Shown in pieces: positions 9,335-17,169 of a stretch of 64,000 nucleotides of DNA (position 1 is the first letter of the stretch; every line of letters begins with the position of its first letter). The notes under the pieces were generated by a model. It ran no database searches. It worked only from the letters and a program-made list of their open reading frames with translations, and was not told the origin of the DNA. Source of the stretch: Trichormus sp. M33_DOE_039 (GTDB taxonomy: Bacteria; Cyanobacteriota; Cyanobacteriia; Cyanobacteriales; Nostocaceae); assembly GCA_015296085.1 (NCBI GenBank), contig DVDT01000069.1, forward strand, positions 1 to 64,000. Reading direction: 5' to 3'. Position numbers and translations under genes: made by a program.

Positions 9335-11095
9335 ATGTCAAACTTCTTCGCCGATATCAATAAAAGGCGGATCTTCGCTATTTATGATCGCTCTCAAAAA
9401 TGGATATTAGGTAGTAAAGGTTATTTACTAACCTTCACATTCTTAATTAGCAGTTGGCTAGTTCCAAAAACCTTATTAGCTCAAGAAAAGCTAGAAATAA
9501 AAGACTTTGATTATTGGGCAAGTTTTTGTAGATTACTCGGAGAGGAAAAGAAATACGAAGAAGCGATCGCAGCTTGCAATCAAGCCATTGGACTTAAACC
9601 AGAAAATGCTGAAATTTGGGTAGAAAGGACAGAAATCTTAATCAAACAGACAAAATATAGCGAAGCTTTAGTTTCAGCCGAACGCGCTCTACGTCTGCAA
9701 CCAAAATACTCTTTGGCTTTAGCTCAACGCTGTCAAGCATTATTAAATTTGAATAAATATGCGGAGGCTAGTGCCGCTTGTGATTTAGCTTTACGCGCTG
9801 ATGGTAATTGGGGTGAGTCCACAGCAGAATTAGCTTGGTATAATAAGGGGTTAGCGGAAAGTAAATTAGGACAATTTTACGCAGCAACAGTCTCATTTAA
9901 TCGAGCCTTAAATTTAAATTCTCAAAACTCTTTAGCCTTGGTAGGTAAATGCCAAGCTTTATCGAATTCAGGCAGATTATACGAAGCAATTGATGCTTGT
10001 GATGCAGCCATCAAAGCTAATAGTAATTGGGGTGATAATTCGCCTGCGATCGCTTGGTATCATAAAGGGTTAGCACAGCAAAAAAATGGTCAAATAGAAG
10101 AAGCGATCGCCTCATTTGATCAAGCGATCGCTATGAATCCCAAAGATGTAGATATCTGGATTACCCACGGACAAGCTTTAGCCACTGTAGGTAAACCAGC
10201 ACAAGCTAGTGTTTCTTTTGAATTTGCAGTCAAGTTAAGTCCTAATTATTCTTTGGCGTTGGCTCATCAAAGTGCTACATTCAACAAGTTAAGCAAATAT
10301 AAAGAAGCCCAAGCCGCTAGTGAACAAGCCATCCAAGGCGATAATAGATGGGGTGATTCAACTCCCGCTTTAGCTTGGGAACAGCGAGGAATTGCTTTAG
10401 CTGGGATGGGAAGTTATGAAGAAGGATTAGCTTCCATAGATCGCGCGATCGCCCTGAATCCAAACTACGCCGAAGCTTGGAATAATCGCGCTGTCACTCA
10501 ATGGTATTTAGGTAGATATTCTGAAGCCATTGCGAATAGCGATCGCGCCACGACAATTAACCCCAAATATGCCCAAGCCTGGTTTAATAAAGGGAGAATT
10601 CTCAAAACCTTAGAACGCTATCCAGAAGCACTATCAGCATACAATCAGGCTCTAGAAAATAGTAAATCTGCTGAAAATACTCTAGTAGCGAATATCTGGG
10701 CTAATCGTAGTGTAGTTTTATGGCATTTATCACGCTATCAAGAAGCTTTAGCTTCAGCCGATCGCGCCATAGGAATCAATCCAGAATTGTCGCCGGGATG
10801 GTATAACCGGGGTGTGGTGTTATTAGATTTAAGACGCTACGAAGAAGCCATCACGGCTTATAGTCGTGCTGATACTCTCACGCCCAATGATGCTAATATC
10901 CTGTTAGGTAAAGGAGTTGCCCTACTCAAATTAGGCAAATTACCGGAAGCGATCGCTGCTTTTGCAGCCACCTTAAAATTAGATCCGCAAAATACCTTAG
11001 CACAGACTAATCAAACTATTGCTCAAGCACAATTGCAACAACAGTTAGAACAGCAAACACCAGAATTACCCGTGATTCCAGAGAAAACTAAGTGA
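9335..11095 (+). CDS. Tetratricopeptide repeat (TPR) protein
   Basis: This 586-residue protein has an N-terminal hydrophobic segment (about 28-49, TFTFLISSWLVPKTLLAQE) that reads as a signal peptide or anchor. It is followed by about a dozen TPR units with recurring A-W-x-x-K/R-G, YxEA and A-I-x-x-x-P-x-x-A patterns (for example YEEAIAACNQAIGLKPENAE, YAEAWNNRAVTQWYLGRYSE). TPR arrays are protein-protein scaffolds and have no catalytic function. It diverges from the GT2-CHAT fusion across about 200 bp. TPR and CHAT domains often work together or are fused in cyanobacteria, so a partnership is plausible but not shown. If exported it would sit in the periplasm or at the outer face. Confidence 0.85.
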   Translation: MSNFFADINKRRIFAIYDRSQKWILGSKGYLLTFTFLISSWLVPKTLLAQEKLEIKDFDYWASFCRLLGEEKKYEEAIAACNQAIGLKPENAEIWVERTEILIKQTKYSEALVSAERALRLQPKYSLALAQRCQALLNLNKYAEASAACDLALRADGNWGESTAELAWYNKGLAESKLGQFYAATVSFNRALNLNSQNSLALVGKCQALSNSGRLYEAIDACDAAIKANSNWGDNSPAIAWYHKGLAQQKNGQIEEAIASFDQAIAMNPKDVDIWITHGQALATVGKPAQASVSFEFAVKLSPNYSLALAHQSATFNKLSKYKEAQAASEQAIQGDNRWGDSTPALAWEQRGIALAGMGSYEEGLASIDRAIALNPNYAEAWNNRAVTQWYLGRYSEAIANSDRATTINPKYAQAWFNKGRILKTLERYPEALSAYNQALENSKSAENTLVANIWANRSVVLWHLSRYQEALASADRAIGINPELSPGWYNRGVVLLDLRRYEEAITAYSRADTLTPNDANILLGKGVALLKLGKLPEAIAAFAATLKLDPQNTLAQTNQTIAQAQLQQQLEQQTPELPVIPEKTK

Positions 11096-11579
11096 GTCAG
11101 TCGGCTCTACTCGTACTGACGTATCCTATCTAACAACCACTTTGGGAGAGACGTTATTTTTTGCTTTTCCCTAACAGAGCGGTGAAAATAACCCAACAGT
11201 AAATTTTAACCACACTGTTTGAGATATCAGAGCTTCTTTTTTTGCCTTGTGTCTTCTAACACTAGCACTTTAAAATAAAAAAATACTATTTTACCGAAAT
11301 TTTACTGATGCGGTCTTAAAATTATGATTATATTGAGGATGCTACATAAATTTCAAACAAATCTACTCATGTAGCGTTTAATTTATGTAGTTAGGCCAAA
11401 CGTATGTTTTTGATTTCATTTCGGCTTGATGTCGTCTAGTGTGTTCCAAGTTCACAATTATCATCGAATTCTGTAAGATTGCGTGCGATCATGCTCCGTC
11501 CCAACGTAGGCGATCGTATTCCCTGTGATTTATAGCCTCTGAACACCAGAGTTTTAACAGCAGCTATTGTTAAGTTGAA
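11096..11579. other. Intergenic region between TPR and exosortase genes
   Basis: These 484 bp have no convincing ORF. A short inverted pair (GTCAGT at 11096-11101, ACTGAC at 11115-11120) lies right after the TPR stop but is too short to call a terminator. The rest is AT-rich and must hold the promoter of the exosortase operon. I recognise no operator. Confidence 0.4.
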
Positions 11580-12440
11580 ATGGAACACACAAAAAATCAG
11601 CTCAGTGTATTAATCAGAAACTCTGAATTCTTATTAATGGGGATAGGTGCAAGCTTAACAGCCATCCATCTCAGCTTATATTGGAGATACAAAGATTCCG
11701 TCAGTTTTGTTTTATGTTTCTTATTTTTGGCAACTATATATTCTCAAATTAAGGAAAAACGCTGTAGCTTAAAGTTAGAGAGCGGATTTATTTCTAGCCT
11801 TTTAGGCCTCTTAATGATTGTCTTGATATATATCAATAGTATATATCAATTAAATTTGGGTATTTTACTATCATTTTCACCATTTATCGCAGCTTTTGCA
11901 CTGGCTTTGATAGCTTCTGGATTTAAAGGTTTAAAGCAATATCGGATAGAATTACTGACAATATTATTTTTTAGTTTGCGGACTTGGATACCTTCAATTA
12001 ACAAAATCGATATATCACCGATTACTGCCAAATTTTCCGCCATGCTTCTTTGGTATACAGGCTTTAATGTGAGTCGTTCCGGACTTACGATTAGTTTACC
12101 AACGGGGTCTGTAGAAGTTTATCATGGTTGCTCTGGCATAGTATTAATTTTAGATACGTTGAGTTTAGGAATCCTGTTTCTTTTCATGTTTGATTTGAAT
12201 CTAAAGCAAAAAATTCTTGTACCATCGGTAGCTGCAATATTGGCATTTATTATTAATAGTATACGAGTTTGTCTGATGGCTGTTTTAGTAGCGCAAGGTG
12301 ATCAACAAGCATTTAAATATTGGCATGAAGGTGACGGATCTCTCGTATTTTCAATGATCACAGCTTTTATTTTTTGTTGTTTCTGTTGGTATTTACTCAG
12401 CTATAATCAACGCAAAAATCAGAAAATTATGGATAGCTAA
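11580..12440 (+). CDS. crtA: Cyanoexosortase A
   Basis: This 286-residue protein has about eight hydrophobic helices and the exosortase/archaeosortase catalytic triad in the expected order: Cys184 in the VYHGCSGI motif, Arg229 in NSIRV and His249 in YWHEGDG. Exosortases are membrane transpeptidase-like enzymes that cut proteins at a C-terminal PEP-CTERM signal, usually in bacteria that make exopolysaccharide. Assignment to the A class of cyanoexosortases rests on the next gene, which is the dedicated partner family of that class. It heads a three-gene plus-strand unit, with 6 bp to the next gene. A PEP-CTERM substrate lies at 14369-15184 and a large polysaccharide locus follows. Confidence 0.92.
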   Translation: MEHTKNQLSVLIRNSEFLLMGIGASLTAIHLSLYWRYKDSVSFVLCFLFLATIYSQIKEKRCSLKLESGFISSLLGLLMIVLIYINSIYQLNLGILLSFSPFIAAFALALIASGFKGLKQYRIELLTILFFSLRTWIPSINKIDISPITAKFSAMLLWYTGFNVSRSGLTISLPTGSVEVYHGCSGIVLILDTLSLGILFLFMFDLNLKQKILVPSVAAILAFIINSIRVCLMAVLVAQGDQQAFKYWHEGDGSLVFSMITAFIFCCFCWYLLSYNQRKNQKIMDS

Positions 12441-12446
12441 AAGTCA

Positions 12447-13106
12447 ATGTATTGGAAAAAATTCCGCATTCAATTATTAACTTTAACCTTTGGTGCAAAT
12501 TTATTTGTTTTGGGAATATTAATCCTGTTCCCTAATCTGGGACAACCTAAAAATAAACCCTTGGTTTTTCCTGAAGAAGTACCTTTGAGCCAATGGCGAA
12601 TGATTAGTTCTCAAGATGTAAAGATTAACAAGGAAAAGTATCCAGAGTTGTTATCTCAACGGAATTATCAATATCTTAAAGACGATATAAATTTAAATAT
12701 TGAAATGCGGTATTTACAGAATTTTTATCCTGCTGATGTTACAATTCCAAAGAATCATTCTTCTGCTACCAAAGCATCAAACACTGTGCGTTACCAAGAG
12801 GGGATAGGTTATTACGGTGTTGGAATCTATGAACAAAATGCTTATCTGCGTTCCTGTATTAACCCGCGAGGTGGTAGCACTTTCACTCATGCGCAGTATA
12901 GACAGAATCGATATTCCCAAGATATCAGTTTTGCTCGCTTACTCCCAGTATTACAAGGACAGGAAGCACTCCTAGACAAGCGTTGTCTTTTGGTGTATTT
13001 GTCGATGCCCTTAAAGAATTCCTCCCCAGAAAATGCCTACCAAATTCTCGAACAAGCTTGGGTTTCGTGGTATCAGTGGTGGCAACCTCAATTTCCCAAA
13101 CCTTGA
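12447..13106 (+). CDS. Cyanoexosortase A system-associated protein
   Basis: This 219-residue protein has one N-terminal membrane helix (about residues 7-28) and a soluble outer domain with LSQWRM near the start of the domain, a VRYQEGIGYYGVGIYEQ region and a tryptophan-rich end (AWVSWYQWWQP). It matches the family that accompanies cyanoexosortase A and resembles the EpsI/XrtX-associated partner proteins of other exosortases in position and topology. Six bases separate it from the exosortase, so the two are surely co-transcribed. The family's exact role is unknown; support of sorting or of coupled polysaccharide export is the usual suggestion. Confidence 0.85.
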   Translation: MYWKKFRIQLLTLTFGANLFVLGILILFPNLGQPKNKPLVFPEEVPLSQWRMISSQDVKINKEKYPELLSQRNYQYLKDDINLNIEMRYLQNFYPADVTIPKNHSSATKASNTVRYQEGIGYYGVGIYEQNAYLRSCINPRGGSTFTHAQYRQNRYSQDISFARLLPVLQGQEALLDKRCLLVYLSMPLKNSSPENAYQILEQAWVSWYQWWQPQFPKP

Positions 13107-13145
13107 TTTTCATTTAGCATAAATTGTTCAATACTCATAAAAGTT

Positions 13146-13880
13146 ATGACTGATTTTGATATTTCCAAAGTAATAGAAACAGAGGTTTCCAAATTACAGA
13201 ACTCCGTAAAATCTATAGATTCTTCACTAGAATTTGTAGGAGTTTGCAGGTTAATTGGTTATGGAATGCTGGTCTTGGCATTGTTTGATCTAATTGAAAC
13301 ATTTGTCCCACCAAATTTTATGAATCCTGGCTGGGAATTTCAAACAATGGGGAAAATAGTAGAACGAGTAGCAGTACCTTTGATTGCGCTAGTGTTTGTC
13401 TTCTTAGGGAAACTAGAAAAGCGAGCTAAATGGGAACTACGCCTGTTACCAATATTATCTTACTTAACTTTGTTAGTGGCATTATTGTATATATTGCTAA
13501 TTCCTATGGGAGTTGTGAATACAATTCGGTTATACAATAATAATGTCAATCAAGTTAACAACCAATACAATCAGCAATTATCTCAAGCAAATCAGCTACA
13601 AAAGCGATTAAGTGAAGCTACACCCACAGAGATAGAAAATTTACTCAAAAGTCAAGGTCGTTCGTTAAATGGTCAAAAACCTGAAGCCATTAAAGACCAA
13701 ATTGTTTCAGGAATTACTCAAGCCAAGCAGCAACTAAAAACGCAAGCTGATACAACTAAGTCTGCTAGTCGTTTGGGTTTATTCAGGAGTTCTGTGAAAT
13801 GGAACTTAGGTGCTTTAATTTCTGCGGCTTTGTTCTTTACCTTTTGGAAAGGAACATCTTGGGCAAGGAAAAAAGCCTAG
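13146..13880 (+). CDS. HpsJ-like membrane protein, exosortase-associated
   Basis: This 244-residue protein has an N-terminal amphipathic segment, membrane helices at about 33-52, 75-90 and 100-122, a Gln/Asn-rich coiled-coil loop (about 127-210; NNNVNQVNNQYNQQLSQANQ) and a last helix at about 218-236. This is the layout of the HpsJ family, named from the hormogonium polysaccharide locus of Nostoc and also found next to cyanoexosortases. It starts 39 bp after the partner gene and is probably the last gene of the unit. A role in polysaccharide secretion is known only for HpsJ itself and is inferred here. Confidence 0.78.
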   Translation: MTDFDISKVIETEVSKLQNSVKSIDSSLEFVGVCRLIGYGMLVLALFDLIETFVPPNFMNPGWEFQTMGKIVERVAVPLIALVFVFLGKLEKRAKWELRLLPILSYLTLLVALLYILLIPMGVVNTIRLYNNNVNQVNNQYNQQLSQANQLQKRLSEATPTEIENLLKSQGRSLNGQKPEAIKDQIVSGITQAKQQLKTQADTTKSASRLGLFRSSVKWNLGALISAALFFTFWKGTSWARKKA

Positions 13881-13933
13881 GTTAAGTTTGTAGGTAGTCA
13901 GGACTTTAGTCTTTAAAAAGTAAGTAATGGTAG

Positions 13934-13959
13934 GTTGGGTTGACGGAAGGAAACCCAAC
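13934..13959. repeat. Interspersed palindromic repeat (GTTGGGTT/AACCCAAC)
   Basis: An 8-bp perfect stem, GTTGGGTT at 13934-13941 and AACCCAAC at 13952-13959, encloses a 10-base loop. It lies 54 bp after the HpsJ-like stop and has no T-run. Its sequence is of the kind scattered between genes in many filamentous cyanobacteria, so I read it as a repeat element that may also act as an mRNA 3' end. Confidence 0.6.
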
Positions 13960-14128
13960 ATTTAGCAAAACAACTGTTGGTTTATAAATTTCCAGTAGTG
14001 AAATTTATAAGCAAGCTAAGATAATATTTCAAAAATCTTTAGTGATGTAACCAATACTTTTATATCCCTCTACATCCCCCTTAAAAAGGTGGACTTTAAA
14101 GTAAGTAATACGGGGTGGCAAGCAAACT

Positions 14129-14161
14129 AGAACCCCGACTTCTTGAAGAAGTCGGGGTTCT
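14129..14161. repeat. 33-bp near-perfect palindrome
   Basis: Sixteen bases (AGAACCCCGACTTCTT, 14129-14144) are repeated exactly in inverted form at 14146-14161, with a single G between. It would form a very stable hairpin. It lies in the 487-bp gap between the HpsJ-like and PEP-CTERM genes, which converge here, so it could serve as a two-way terminator. No poly-T follows, and the sequence type is common as a cyanobacterial intergenic repeat. The rest of 13881-14368 shows no gene. Confidence 0.75.
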
Positions 14162-14368
14162 GAATTATTATCATAAATAATTGAATAGTTAACTTGTTTA
14201 TGATTATGGGGAATTCAGGAAAAATAGAGAACACACTCAAATTTTGAGACGAGTGGTTTATGTCAAACTGGACTTTTCTTAATTATTAAGATGTCTATTT
14301 AGCAAATTACACACAGTTACAAGAATCTAGCCTTACTTTTGGCTTAACTAAAGTCACCAGTTTTTTGA

Positions 14369-15184
14369 TTAAGCTGTGGCTTTTTCTTTGTTAGCCTTTT
14401 TGCCGTACTTCTGCTTCAACAGGCCGCCACCTACAAGACCTATGCCAAGACCAAACATGGTGATGGGTTCGGGAACTGGTTCGCCGGGATCAGGGATTAG
14501 GTCAGGCCCGCCGGCTAATTCAAAGCTGCCTTTATCAGTTTGGAACTTGGTACCGAAGAATTGTAGAAGAAGATCGTTGGATGCACTAAAGTCACCTAAT
14601 AGTTTAATTCTCATGTTACTGGTTTGACCAGCATCCAAACCGCCATTTCCACCACCTTTACAGTTTTGACCATCGTATAGACAAACATCAATATCAACTT
14701 GGCTGAAGGCAGGTAATGTGGTATTCCCCGTCCCAGTCGATTTTATTATCTCTTCAAAAGCTACTTCGTCATTAACCAAGTATTGCGCTTGGGTAACTTT
14801 GTCGGGATCTACACCAAACCCCAATGAAACAATACGTGGATTTATAGCCGCAGAAGTCTTGTTTGTAAGGCTAACATCTAAAGTTACGTAAGTTGAGGTA
14901 AAATCATGAACCTTCCATGTTGATATAGCCTTTAAATCCTCTGTAAGAGTAGTCCCATTATACGTACCGGCTTCTAAGTACCATTCAATATCAAATGTTT
15001 CGCCTATATCATTAGGCCGAGTAATTTTCGCTTGGTACGTCTGACTAGCAGGAGAACCAGCAGTCACACCATTTATCGGAGTGAGGTCAATAGCCTGGGC
15101 AGGAGCAGGAGCAAAGGTAGGCGCAGCAACTGCGATGCTCGCTCCTACTAACAAAGCAGAAAAAACTGAAGTATACTTCATCAT
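14369..15184 (-). CDS. PEP-CTERM sorted surface protein
   Basis: The C-terminus carries a complete PEP-CTERM signal: VPEP, a hydrophobic helix (ITMFGLGIGLVGGGLL) and a basic tail (KQKYGKKANKEK). This is the cyanoexosortase recognition signal. I start it at the MM pair (15184/15181), because a clear signal peptide follows (KYTSVFSALLVGASIAVAAP, ending APAQAID); the in-frame extension to 15244 adds unlikely residues. The mature part (about 220 residues) is beta-rich and has one close cysteine pair in DVCLYDGQNCKGG. This resembles the PEP-CTERM family named for a cysteine pair, but I am not sure of that. It is the only PEP-CTERM protein in the window and lies convergent to the exosortase unit. 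Confidence 0.88.
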   Translation of the reverse strand: MMKYTSVFSALLVGASIAVAAPTFAPAPAQAIDLTPINGVTAGSPASQTYQAKITRPNDIGETFDIEWYLEAGTYNGTTLTEDLKAISTWKVHDFTSTYVTLDVSLTNKTSAAINPRIVSLGFGVDPDKVTQAQYLVNDEVAFEEIIKSTGTGNTTLPAFSQVDIDVCLYDGQNCKGGGNGGLDAGQTSNMRIKLLGDFSASNDLLLQFFGTKFQTDKGSFELAGGPDLIPDPGEPVPEPITMFGLGIGLVGGGLLKQKYGKKANKEKATA

Positions 15185-15914
15185 TAACCAAAACTTGAAA
15201 GAACAGTGTGTAATAAATATACAACTACCTTTACCGTAAATCAACGCATTTATGTGTAATCTTCATGAAATATTTGTATGTTTATAGGATTGAATCGGTA
15301 AAAGAATATTACTTATTTTCTAATCTCTACTTAGACACATTAAAAATTAGTCAATCAATCGATCAAATCACCGTTTTGAGTACATTTCTTTAAAATCTTC
15401 TATGAGTTTAAAGTCAATATCAAAGTAATTTAAAGTAATTGTGAACACTATACAAAAATAGTTATGAGAAGACATCAGAGCAGGGTGGCAATTAAACAAT
15501 CAAAACCGCAGCAAATAACAGCTTACATGAGTTTGATAAGTCATTATGTAGGGTGCGTTAGTATGAATAAATTCTGGTATAGTTATGCTTTCTTACACTG
15601 ACGCACACTACCAACTGATCGCTTTATCCTGTATCGTTTTAATCCCCCCTAGCCCCCCTTAAAAAAGGGGGGAACTAGAATCAAAGTCCCCCTTTTGAAG
15701 GGGGATTTAGGGGGATAAAACTCCGTTTTCCGCATATCCCAAATATGTGTGTAAACCGTAGCTAAAAAGGGGGAAAACTTCTGCACATTCCTCTTTTTAA
15801 GGAAGATTTAGGGCGACTCGAACAATAAAAGCGATCGCCTGATTTCCAGTCAAATGCTACGTTGCCTGAGTCGTGTTTTAGAGGTGCGATCGCCCTTTGA
15901 GAACTATAGTTTAA
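15185..15914. repeat. Gene-free region with palindromic repeat mosaic
   Basis: This region has no ORF of interest. Two repeat elements are visible. At 15549-15611 an imperfect inverted pair (GTAGGGTGCGTT and GACGCACACTAC) encloses about 40 bp. At 15641-15716 nested C-run and G-run hairpins occur (CCCCCCTAG, CCCCCCTTAAAAAAGGGGGG, CCCCCTTTTGAAGGGGG, TTTAGGGGG). Both are the multi-copy intergenic type known in filamentous cyanobacteria. The promoter of the PEP-CTERM gene should lie just above 15184. HIP1 octamers or near copies also occur near 15830 and 15885. Confidence 0.7.
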
Positions 15915-16454
15915 TCATAACTTTCTTTCCTTAATTGGTTGCGCCGGATTCCCTGCATAAATAGTCATCGCTTCTAAAGATTTAGCCGCAACTCCACCTA
16001 GAGTTAACACAGCACCTTTACCAACAGTAACTCCAGGGCCAATCACTGACTTAGCTGCAATCCAACTACTCTCTTGAATATAAATTGGGGCAATTTTTAA
16101 TTTAAAATTAGGATCATTCCAGTCATGATTTCCGGTGCAGAGATACACACCTTGAGATATGCAAACATGACTTTCTATGGTGACATAAGCAAGGTTATCA
16201 ATCCAAGTATCTTCACCAATCCACACATAATCACCCACAGTTAACCGCCAAGGAAACTTGACGCGTACTCCTGGCTTAATGCGAACACCTTGTCCAATTT
16301 TTGCACCAAACCAACGCAGCACCAAAACCTTTAAACCTGACATGGGCAACCAACGGCTTTCTAGCAAAGGCGATCCTAGAAAGTACCATGAAAGTTGTTT
16401 CCAAAGTGGCGCGCCAGGAGTATAGTTTTCAACTGTATATTGATCTAGTTGCAT
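15915..16454 (-). CDS. WcaF-like left-handed beta-helix acyltransferase
   Basis: From the ATG at 16454 (MQLDQYTVENYTPGAPLWKQ) the product is about 179 residues, close to the usual WcaF length; the frame extends to 16550, but the added N-terminus is not family-like. It has the family's N-terminal helix-rich region, then hexapeptide repeats (IGQGVRIKPGVRVKF, VWIGEDTWIDNLAYVTI, SVIGPGVTVGKGAVL) and the catalytic-type TGNHDW histidine motif. Enzymes of this family transfer acetyl or similar groups from CoA to sugars. It is the last gene of the polysaccharide locus and probably O- or N-acylates the product or its precursor. Confidence 0.88.
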   Translation of the reverse strand: MQLDQYTVENYTPGAPLWKQLSWYFLGSPLLESRWLPMSGLKVLVLRWFGAKIGQGVRIKPGVRVKFPWRLTVGDYVWIGEDTWIDNLAYVTIESHVCISQGVYLCTGNHDWNDPNFKLKIAPIYIQESSWIAAKSVIGPGVTVGKGAVLTLGGVAAKSLEAMTIYAGNPAQPIKERKL

Positions 16455-16575
16455 ACTGAGAAATAGCAATTTTATGTTGGGATAAAATATGCAATCATCA
16501 TAACTAACATCCTCACCAGCTTGGCTGTTGTTATCGGTGAACGATCGCAATTACAAAAAAGTATCACCTCGCATA

Positions 16576-17061
16576 TCATGAACCTTGTGTATTGACTCCT
16601 GTCCAACCAGTAAAAACCCATAATAGGGAGCGAACAACATCACGAATAACGCGGTCAGTTGATTCTTGGGGACGGTTCGAGGGTACAGACAGGGGAGTGA
16701 AAGCGATACCCTGACTACCTAAGACGACGAAAGCGATCGCCGTAGACCTACGCATATGAAAATCTGAAGTAACTAGGTAAAGGTGTTGAATTTTCCTTTG
16801 TTTCAACCGAGGTATGACGGTTGTAAAGTTGGTGACGGTATCTGTGGCACGATAGTCAATGTTTACTCTGCTGTCCGGTATACCTACATCTCGAAAAGCT
16901 TGGAATGTTTTGCGTGGATCTTCGGGAGAAGACACCCAAATTTCTAGGGATGGGTAGAATCGAGCTACTTCAGCCGCCGATTTTTCTCTAGCTATATCCC
17001 CACCTAAGATCAAAAAGGCTTGCGGTTGGGGTGTTTGGTGAACAGCGATCGCTAGACGCAC
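16576..17061 (-). CDS. YdcF-family (DUF218) protein; true start probably farther upstream
   Basis: The GTG at 17061 gives 161 residues with the DUF218 marks: QAFLILGGD near the start, a TVTNF segment and LVTSDFHMRRS. The family is membrane-linked and often found with envelope polysaccharide genes; its reaction is unclear. The frame stays open 29 codons above the GTG and encodes a membrane helix just before it (ISIFLAVLLIIPVRLA), which belongs to such proteins. No ATG, GTG or TTG lies in that extension. It begins with two ATT codons (17148-17146 and 17145-17143), with GGAG at 17156-17153 placed 4 and 7 bases above them. The gene follows a GT4 by about 20 bp. Confidence 0.8.
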   Translation of the reverse strand: MRLAIAVHQTPQPQAFLILGGDIAREKSAAEVARFYPSLEIWVSSPEDPRKTFQAFRDVGIPDSRVNIDYRATDTVTNFTTVIPRLKQRKIQHLYLVTSDFHMRRSTAIAFVVLGSQGIAFTPLSVPSNRPQESTDRVIRDVVRSLLWVFTGWTGVNTQGS

Positions 17062-17169
17062 TGGAATAATAAGTAATACCGCCAGGAATATACTGATTAT
17101 TCCTAATCTCCAGTATTTTTTATTTTTGTGAAAGTTCCTGCTAATAATTCAACTCCAAAAATAATTTTA

